DNA from: Chloroflexota bacterium
Lineage (GTDB): Bacteria > Chloroflexota > Anaerolineae > 4572-78 > J111
DNA: 8,352 nucleotides
Assembly (NCBI GenBank): GCA_003694775.1
Contig: RFJV01000521.1
Coordinates: forward strand, 1 to 8,352
Direction: 5' to 3'
The notes below the pieces were generated by a model. That model was not told where the DNA came from, ran no database searches, and worked only from the letters and a program-made list of their open reading frames with translations. This document shows, piece after piece, positions 1 to 5,315 of the stretch. The position numbers were made by a program, and so were the translations under genes. Within the stretch, counting starts at the first letter, position 1. The number at the start of each line of letters is the position of its first letter.

Positions 1-3000
1 AGGAGCATACCGCGGGTATTGGCCGGGCGCAGGTGCGGGGTGTCTTTGGTCAGGGGGTGGGTACGCACATCGTCAATGACCAGCGGTTCCGGGTGCTGGA
101 TGATGTACCGGGCAATAGGGTCTTCGGCGACGGGGAAAACCTGCCCGGCCTCGGCCTGCTTGCCATTGACCACCAGGGCCCGCATTATCCCGTTTTCTCT
201 GGCTTTGTCGAAGAGCAAGATGCCGCCTTGCTTTACTTTGAGCAGTTTCAGGAATTCGCCCAGCACTATCTGCAGAGTTTCGTTCAGTTTGCGGGCGGTT
301 GCCAGGGTGTCGCTCAGGGTGTAGAGCAGGCGGGTGCGCTCCAGGTTGGCCTGGGTGCGCTCGTAGAGATTGGCGTTGTGGATAGTATTGGCCGCCAGCA
401 GGGCAATGCCATCCAGCAGGGTCAGGTTGGCCGGCTGTATCCGCCGTTTGGGGGTGTCGTCGTAAATTTCCAGAAAGCCGATAACCTTTTTCCGCAGTAA
501 AATCGGGACGATGACCAGCAGGGTGCCCTGGTTCTGGCGCAGGTAGTCGATTTCCGGACCGGTTTCGGTTTCCGGCAGGTCGGCCAGATGGACAACCACC
601 TCCTCCTGGGTATCCAGCACCTGCCGGTACAGCGGTGCTGAAGCCAGGGGAATCCGTTCACCCTGAAAACTGCGGAGGGGGCGGTTTGTCTGCACATAAT
701 CACTGACCACCCGGACCTGCCCGTTTTCTTCCAGCAGGCTGAGGGTACACTGGGCCACCTTGAGGGCTTCGGCGGTTTCCTGGGTCAGTACGGTGGCCGC
801 GGTGCGCAGGTCGAGCGTGGCGCTGACCCTGGTGCCGATGTTGTAGAGGATGCCCTGCTCCATCAGACCGGTCTGGAGCTGTTCAAACAGGCGGGCGTTG
901 CTGATGGCCGAGGCCAGCTGGTCGGCCATAATCTGGAGGGTTTCCACGTCTTCATCGGTAAAGGCGTTGGCTTCGGTGCTCTGCACGTCGAGCGCGCCGA
1001 TGACGGTGCCGCGGTAGATGAGGGGCAGGGCCATTTCCGACCGGGTGTTCGGCAGGAGGGGGTTGTCGAAGTGAACGGCGTCCTGGCCCACGTCCAGGGC
1101 AATGCGGGGTTGGGCGTTGCCGGTCACAAAACCGACGATAGACTGCCCGCCCACCTTGAGCCGGTGGGGCCGCTCCACCATAATTTTGCCGACCTCTCCG
1201 GTTGAGGCCCGCACCACGGCCCATTCCTGCTTGTCATCCAGCAGGAAGATGGAGACGTGATAAAAGCCAAACCGGTCCCGAATCAGGTTGACCGTTTTGG
1301 TCAGCACCTCGTTCAAGTCTATCAGGCCGGCCACGGCCTCGCCCACTTCGGCCACGGCCCGGAACTGCTCGGCCCGGCGGCGGGTCTCTTCAATCAGGCG
1401 GTGGTTCTGGATGGCGATGGCAATCTGGTCGGCCATAGCCCGGGCCAGGTCTACTTCCTGCTGGGTAAAGTACCGCTTTTCGTGGACGGCATCGGCCCCA
1501 ATCCAGCCGATGATTTCCCCTTTCAGCAGAATCGGCGCCGACAGCAAGGATTGGGGCGGGCGGTCCGGGTTGAAGGGGACAAAATCGGCAAAGTCGGGGT
1601 CGTTCTGCAGGTCGGCGCAGGTAACGGGCTGGCCGGAGAGCAGGGTTTGCAGGTACTTGCTGTTCCGGTTGATGGGGAATTTCAGCCCTTTCACCGGCTG
1701 GAATTCGTAGTTTTCTATGTAGGCAATGGGGTAGCCGTAGTCGCCTTCCGGCGAGAGGTTGATAATGGCCCCCTGGTCGACCCCCAGGCTGTAGATGAAC
1801 TCCATCAGAGCATCTTCCAGGGCTTTTTGGGGATTGACCGTGTTTGCCAGAATCCGTCCGGCCCGGTAGAGGGCCTGGGAGCTGGTCAGGGCTTCGGTGG
1901 TGAATTCAATCTGCCGGGCATTCTGAATGGCGGAGACAGCCTGGTGGCAGATGGTCTGGTACAGGTTCAGGTCGTGCTCCGTAAAGGTGCGGGCCGTCCG
2001 GCTTTCCAGGGTGACAAAGCCAAAGGTATGCGTGCGGATAACCAGCGGCAGAACGGTGACGCTGTGGATGCCGGCTTCGCGCCAGAACCTTGTTTCCAGT
2101 TCCGACAGCCGTTCGTCGGTGTGAATGTTGGTCACCACCAGCGGTTCCTGGTCGGCAGCCATCTGATACACGGCGGGCATATCCCGCAGGGGGTAGCGCT
2201 CCGGGTTCTCGGCCCAGACCGTGCCGTTTTCTTTGGAGGAAACCACGACCAGTTCGGCGGTCTGGGGGACATCTGCGGGGTCCAGGTCGTGGCAGAGATG
2301 GAAGGTGGTCCGGTCGAGGCCGGTTTTGAGCAGGCCGTTCAGGAGGGCGGTATAAACTTCGTTCAGAGTGTGGGTTTTGGCAAGCTGTTGGCTGGTTTCC
2401 AGAAGCAGGCGGGCATCGTCCAGGTTTTTGCTGTATTCGGTCAGCAGGGATGAATTTTCCAGGGCTATACCAATTTGGGAGGCCAGTGCCTGGAGCATCG
2501 AGATATCTTGCTCGTTAAAGCGGTTGGGTTCGGGGTGGACAAAGGAGATGGCCCCCCGAATGCCGCGGCGTTCCACAATGATGGGGGCGCAGATGGCCGA
2601 ACGGGCGCCGGGCATATCGTCCTGGTGGCCGACTTTCAGCCAGCGTTTGTCGGTCAGGGTGTCGTGCACCAGGGCCGGTTTGCGGTTGCGGATAACCCAG
2701 GCATCCAGTCCCTCGGTCAGGGTGCGGCGGACCAGCCTGGTCCAGACTTCCGGGGAAATTTTGTTCCGTTCGGCGTAGGAACTGCGGTAAAAGATGTTGC
2801 CCCTTTCGTCCAGGAGGTGAATTTCACCGGTGGTTGCGCCGAGCTTATCCGCCAGGCCCACGGCAGTATCGGCCACCGCCTCAAAGTCCAGGTCGGCCTT
2901 AAGCGCGGCGCTGACTTCATACAGCAGATTGGCCCGGTTGCGTTCGGTGGTAATCTGTTCGTACTGGCGGGCATGTTCAATCAGAGCGGTGATGTGGTCG

Positions 3001-3503
3001 GCCAGGGCTTCAAAATAGGGCAGGTCTTCCGCGGTCAGGTCGCTTGCTTCAGCGGCCTGCAAATCCAGGATACCCAGAATGTCGTTGGGGGTAGCCAGCG
3101 GCAGGGCCAGCCGCAGTCGGGCCGCCGGTTCCACCAAAAGGGAGGCCGGACTGTCAGTACCGGACAGACTGGCAAAAAACGAGGCCCGTTCCTTCAGCAG
3201 GTTGGTCAGGCCGGGGAAGCTGTCGGCAGACAGAACGGTGTCTTTGTCCAGACCGGGGGCCGGCGGGCTTACCGCTTGCAGGCTGAAGGCGGAAGATTTC
3301 CCTTGCCGGAGGTACAGGGCGACCCGGCAAAGGCGGTAGTTTTCCTGGATAATATCGGTTACTTGCCGGCACAGCGGCGACAGCTCCAGCGTGGTGGTCG
3401 AAGCCTGACTGCACCGGGTGACGGTGTCCCAATGGATAAAATGGCGGGAAACCGGTTCGACCGGTTGGCCGGACTGGGCCGTTGCCTTGCCACGTTTGGT
3501 CAT
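1..3503 (-). CDS. Giant multi-GAF sensory protein, C-terminus beyond the window
   Basis: I read this minus-strand frame codon by codon: 1167 residues from ATG at 3501-3503 to the window edge, with no stop. An in-frame TAG at 3522-3524 excludes an upstream start; a purine run AAGGGGG (3515-3521) lies 11 nt before the ATG. The protein is a chain of GAF domains at about residues 40-185, 190-355, 364-535, 540-707, 713-875, 881-1050 and 1055 onward (cut). Each ends in a helix like MADQIAIAIQN, then a short linker. No membrane segment, signal peptide, PAS, receiver or kinase core is visible. GAF domains bind small molecules or mediate dimerisation; no ligand can be named, and no bilin-type cysteine site stands out. 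In this family the missing C-terminus would often be a histidine kinase or another output domain, but that is inference. It follows two stand-alone receivers after a 76-bp gap, so co-transcription is plausible. Confidence 0.93.
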   Translation of the reverse strand, partial: MTKRGKATAQSGQPVEPVSRHFIHWDTVTRCSQASTTTLELSPLCRQVTDIIQENYRLCRVALYLRQGKSSAFSLQAVSPPAPGLDKDTVLSADSFPGLTNLLKERASFFASLSGTDSPASLLVEPAARLRLALPLATPNDILGILDLQAAEASDLTAEDLPYFEALADHITALIEHARQYEQITTERNRANLLYEVSAALKADLDFEAVADTAVGLADKLGATTGEIHLLDERGNIFYRSSYAERNKISPEVWTRLVRRTLTEGLDAWVIRNRKPALVHDTLTDKRWLKVGHQDDMPGARSAICAPIIVERRGIRGAISFVHPEPNRFNEQDISMLQALASQIGIALENSSLLTEYSKNLDDARLLLETSQQLAKTHTLNEVYTALLNGLLKTGLDRTTFHLCHDLDPADVPQTAELVVVSSKENGTVWAENPERYPLRDMPAVYQMAADQEPLVVTNIHTDERLSELETRFWREAGIHSVTVLPLVIRTHTFGFVTLESRTARTFTEHDLNLYQTICHQAVSAIQNARQIEFTTEALTSSQALYRAGRILANTVNPQKALEDALMEFIYSLGVDQGAIINLSPEGDYGYPIAYIENYEFQPVKGLKFPINRNSKYLQTLLSGQPVTCADLQNDPDFADFVPFNPDRPPQSLLSAPILLKGEIIGWIGADAVHEKRYFTQQEVDLARAMADQIAIAIQNHRLIEETRRRAEQFRAVAEVGEAVAGLIDLNEVLTKTVNLIRDRFGFYHVSIFLLDDKQEWAVVRASTGEVGKIMVERPHRLKVGGQSIVGFVTGNAQPRIALDVGQDAVHFDNPLLPNTRSEMALPLIYRGTVIGALDVQSTEANAFTDEDVETLQIMADQLASAISNARLFEQLQTGLMEQGILYNIGTRVSATLDLRTAATVLTQETAEALKVAQCTLSLLEENGQVRVVSDYVQTNRPLRSFQGERIPLASAPLYRQVLDTQEEVVVHLADLPETETGPEIDYLRQNQGTLLVIVPILLRKKVIGFLEIYDDTPKRRIQPANLTLLDGIALLAANTIHNANLYERTQANLERTRLLYTLSDTLATARKLNETLQIVLGEFLKLLKVKQGGILLFDKARENGIMRALVVNGKQAEAGQVFPVAEDPIARYIIQHPEPLVIDDVRTHPLTKDTPHLRPANTRGML

Positions 3504-3525
3504 TGTAATACAAACCCCCTTCTAA

Positions 3526-3547
3526 TTAACAAAACACTGGTTGTTAA
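3526..3547. repeat. Perfect 7-bp inverted repeat in the 76-bp spacer
   Basis: TTAACAA (3526-3532) and TTGTTAA (3541-3547) are exact reverse complements separated by 8 bp. They lie in the AT-richer spacer 3504-3579, between the second receiver and the multi-GAF gene. The centre is about 33 bp upstream of the multi-GAF ATG. It could be a dimeric repressor or activator site, or a weak hairpin in the transcript. There is no U-tract directly after it in the reading direction, so it is not a convincing terminator. I found no good -35/-10 pair in this spacer. Confidence 0.4.
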
Positions 3548-3579
3548 GGTGAGAAATCAGCCGAACATCCTCAGTATTT

Positions 3580-4029
3580 TTAGCCATTATGCCCCAGGTC
3601 CCACACGGGATTCCCCTGCAGGATGGCTTTGATTTGTTCCGGGAATCTGTCCGGGTCAATAGGTTTTCCAATGAAACCATCGAATTTTGCGGTTTTGGCC
3701 CGTTCCATTGTATCGCGGGTAGCGTCGGCGGTAATGGCTACCACTTTGGTATCGGCCAGGCGCGGATGGGCACGGATTTTCTTCAGCGCTTCAAAACCAT
3801 CCTCGTACGGCAGGTGGATATCCATCAGGATAAGGTCCAGGCGAGGCATTGTGTCGGCAAATTCCAGCACCTGCCAGCCGGAGGCCTTCCATTCGTAGTG
3901 GCGTACCCCCACAAAGCCCAGGAGCCGGGCAATCAAAACCAGGTTCTGCAGGTTGTCTTCGACCACCAGCACGTAGGCATCTTTGGGGTCCACCACTTTA
4001 CCAACCGTCGTTGCGGTACTATCGGACAT
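3580..4029 (-). CDS. Single-domain response regulator (CheY-like receiver), second of a pair
   Basis: This 149-aa protein is a lone receiver domain. The acidic pocket is E24-D25, the predicted phospho-acceptor is D70 in LILMDIHLP, the switch threonine is T100 in VAITA, and the conserved lysine is K122 in the GKPID motif, so it should be phosphorylated. A polar extension of about 17 residues precedes the first strand (YVLVVEDN). The second strand region is unusual in carrying Y45, W47 and W52. There is no DNA-binding or enzymatic output domain, so it likely acts by protein contact or as a phosphate relay. The ATG at 4027-4029 overlaps the end of the preceding receiver gene by 11 bp and has a good ribosome binding site, AGAGGG at 4037-4042, 7 nt away. 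The stop is TAA at 3580-3582. The partner kinase is unknown; the multi-GAF protein downstream or the kinase at 5312-8257 are candidates. Confidence 0.93.
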   Translation of the reverse strand: MSDSTATTVGKVVDPKDAYVLVVEDNLQNLVLIARLLGFVGVRHYEWKASGWQVLEFADTMPRLDLILMDIHLPYEDGFEALKKIRAHPRLADTKVVAITADATRDTMERAKTAKFDGFIGKPIDPDRFPEQIKAILQGNPVWDLGHNG

Positions 4030-4405
4030 TTTTGTTCCCTCTGATGAAATGCTCTACCTGGTCCGGCAAACTGTCTACATCAATTGGTTTGGCAATGTAG
4101 CCATCACAGCCGGCCTGGCTGACCTTCTCCCGGTCCTGCTGCATAACGTTGGCGGTCATTGCCACCACCGGGATGCTGGCCGTTTGGGATGACTTCTTTA
4201 ACCGCTGGGTAACTTCGTACCCGTCAATATCCGGCAGGTTGATGTCGGTGATAACCAGGTCTGGTTTTAGCTGTTCGGCTTTAGAAACTCCTTCTGAACC
4301 GGTTTCGGCGTTGATAACCTCGTAGCCGCTTGCTTCCAGGATACGCTTGACCAGAATCATATTGTCCAGGTTGTCTTCGATATACAGAATTCTGGCTTTA
4401 CTCAT
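4019..4405 (-). CDS. Single-domain response regulator (DivK/CheY-like receiver), first of a pair
   Basis: This gene encodes a 128-aa receiver with no output domain. Key residues are E10-D11 (acid pocket), D54 as predicted phospho-acceptor in VITDINLP, T84 in VAMTA, and K106 in IAKPID. The opening RILYIEDNLDN resembles DivK-type stand-alone receivers. I chose the ATG at 4403-4405 because AGAGG lies 9 nt upstream (4415-4419) and the first beta strand follows at once. A GTG at 4436-4438 would add 11 residues but has no clear ribosome binding site. The stop is TAG at 4019-4021, inside the start of the next receiver gene, which implies coupled translation. It is the first gene after the 208-bp spacer and probably opens a transcription unit of receiver, receiver and multi-GAF protein. 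The likely role is phosphotransfer or protein-protein signalling in the cytoplasm. Any specific gene name would be a guess. Confidence 0.93.
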   Translation of the reverse strand: MSKARILYIEDNLDNMILVKRILEASGYEVINAETGSEGVSKAEQLKPDLVITDINLPDIDGYEVTQRLKKSSQTASIPVVAMTANVMQQDREKVSQAGCDGYIAKPIDVDSLPDQVEHFIRGNKNVR

Positions 4406-4414
4406 TCCAGGCAA

Positions 4415-4419
4415 CCTCT
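4415..4419 (-). promoter_or_regulatory. Ribosome binding site that decides the first receiver's start
   Basis: AGAGG on the minus strand lies 9 nt before the ATG at 4403-4405. It favours this start over the in-frame GTG at 4436-4438. Confidence 0.55.
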
Positions 4420-4480
4420 GGGTAAATTGGATTTGCACTGGGGGCAGGCCGGAAACGGTGCCAACAGACGCGCCGCTGGC

Positions 4481-4500
4481 GGGGAGAATGCACCTTCCCC
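4481..4500. other. Short inverted repeat in the probable 5' leader of the receiver operon
   Basis: GGGGA (4481-4485) pairs with TCCCC (4496-4500) around a 10-nt loop. Next to it, overlapping by two bases, is CCGC-TG-GCGG (4473-4482). Both would fall in the untranslated leader if transcription starts near 4510. The stems are short and the region is GC-rich, so chance occurrence is quite possible. No known riboswitch pattern was recognised. Confidence 0.2.
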
Positions 4501-4517
4501 AGCATTACTTTACCACA

Positions 4518-4523
4518 GAAATA
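4518..4523 (-). promoter_or_regulatory. Candidate -10 element downstream of the direct repeat
   Basis: On the minus strand TATTTC (4523-4518) follows the second CTGTAAC copy by 12 bp, close to the box-to--10 distance at PhoB-type activated promoters. A second possibility is the extended -10-like TGGTAAAGT at 4515-4507. No -35 like TTGACA sits at the right distance from either, which fits an activator-dependent promoter but also fits no promoter. Transcription from here would give a leader of roughly 100 nt before the ATG at 4405. Confidence 0.3.
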
Positions 4524-4533
4524 AAAAAATGGC

Positions 4534-4552
4534 GGTTACAGGATGGTTACAG
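4534..4552 (-). promoter_or_regulatory. Tandem direct repeat resembling an OmpR/PhoB-family operator
   Basis: Two identical octamers, CTGTAACC at 4552-4545 and 4541-4534 on the minus strand, repeat with an 11-bp period and a 3-bp gap. Written as TGTAAC-N5-TGTAAC, the element fits the WalR consensus TGTWAH-N5-TGTWAH and is similar to the PhoB box (two CTGTCA units 11 bp apart). Winged-helix regulators of this family bind such head-to-tail half sites as dimers. It sits in the spacer between a gene for just such a regulator (4614-5315) and the receiver genes, oriented towards the receivers. Binding by that regulator is inference from position and pattern. Confidence 0.5.
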
Positions 4553-4613
4553 TTTCAGGAGGAGCAGGGAGCAGGACGGACGTTCGTCGGTGGTCGTTCG
4601 CCGCTGGGCCGGG

Positions 4614-5315
4614 TCAGCTTTTGATTAAGTACCGCCCTCCGGCCACGGTGACCACATAGCGGGGATTGGCCGGGTCTGGCTCCAGCTTCTGGCGCAGGCG
4701 GTGCACGTGCACCCTGGCGATGGCGCGGGCATCGGCCTCGTCGGCCTCGTAGCCGCGCACCTGCTTGATGAGGGTGATGGAATCTATAGCCGTATCGGGC
4801 TGGGCCATCAGCACAGCCAGAATGTCGAATTCGGTGGGGGTCAGGTTGATGGGTTCGCCGTCGCGGGTTACTTCGCGGCTGGCTCGGTTCAGCACCAGGT
4901 CTTTGACCTGCAGAACCGGCCCGGCAGGCGATGGCCGGGGCGCGGCGGCGCGGCGGGCAATGCCATCGGCGACGCTGGCCAGCAGTTCCGCGGTGTCAAA
5001 TGGCTTGGTCAGGTAGTCGTGCGCCCCTTGCCGCAGGGCCTCGATGGCCGAATCCAGCGAGGCGTAGGCGGTGACGATGATGATGCTGGTGGTCGGGGCG
5101 ACCTGCCGCAGGCGGCGGACAATCTCCAGCCCGTCCGCGTCGGGCAGGCGCAGGTCGACCAGGGCGACATCGAATGTTTCCTGTTCTATCAGGACCATTG
5201 CCGACGCGCCGTCCGCGGCTTCCGATACCCGGTATCCCTGGTCCTGCAAATGAAGGCGCAGAAAATGGCGCAGGGTGTCTTCATCGTCAACAATCAGGAC
5301 GTGCGGTGTGCTCAT
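4614..5315 (-). CDS. Response regulator: NtrC-like receiver plus OmpR-type winged helix
   Basis: This 233-aa transcriptional regulator has a receiver at residues 4-118 and a DNA-binding winged helix at about 135-232. In the receiver, D10-D11 form the acid pocket, D54 is the predicted phospho-acceptor in ALVDLRLP, T82 is the switch residue and K104 lies in YLTKPF. The stretch [18 protein letters not shown] is typical of NtrC-family receivers. The output half has the OmpR/PhoB pattern: [13 protein letters not shown] (157-169), then [15 protein letters not shown] (201-215) as recognition helix, then a wing ending GGRYLI. No AAA+ sigma-54 domain is present. The ATG at 5313-5315 overlaps the kinase stop (ATGA), with AAAGGAA upstream (5325-5331) as ribosome binding site, so the kinase at 5312-8257 is almost certainly its partner. 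It probably regulates nearby genes, perhaps through the direct repeat at 4534-4552. The stop is TGA; no clear terminator follows. Confidence 0.95.
   Translation of the reverse strand: MSTPHVLIVDDEDTLRHFLRLHLQDQGYRVSEAADGASAMVLIEQETFDVALVDLRLPDADGLEIVRRLRQVAPTTSIIIVTAYASLDSAIEALRQGAHDYLTKPFDTAELLASVADGIARRAAAPRPSPAGPVLQVKDLVLNRASREVTRDGEPINLTPTEFDILAVLMAQPDTAIDSITLIKQVRGYEADEADARAIARVHVHRLRQKLEPDPANPRYVVTVAGGRYLIKS

Noticed and set aside
1944..2294. Cys-His pairs in the third GAF domain (C404-H405 and C519-H520) as bilin attachment sites
   Set aside because: One lies in a beta strand and the other in the C-terminal helix. Neither has the surrounding phytochrome or cyanobacteriochrome motif.
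1257..2453. Long plus-strand open frame of 398 codons
   Set aside because: It is antisense to the multi-GAF gene and its product is Gly/Gln/Val-rich without any recognisable fold, whereas the minus frame encodes clear GAF domains. It reflects codon bias in GC-rich DNA.
2475..3632. Long plus-strand open frame of 385 codons
   Set aside because: It is antisense to the start of the multi-GAF gene, the spacer and the end of a receiver gene. It shows no domain and crosses real gene boundaries.
4019..4438. GTG start at 4436-4438 for the first receiver
   Set aside because: It has no convincing ribosome binding site, and the extra 11 residues precede a receiver that begins properly at the ATG at 4403-4405.
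4523..4529. T7 run on the minus strand as an intrinsic terminator of the kinase-regulator operon
   Set aside because: No stable GC-rich hairpin lies directly before it; the sequence there is the CTGTAACC direct repeat. A promoter or operator role fits better.
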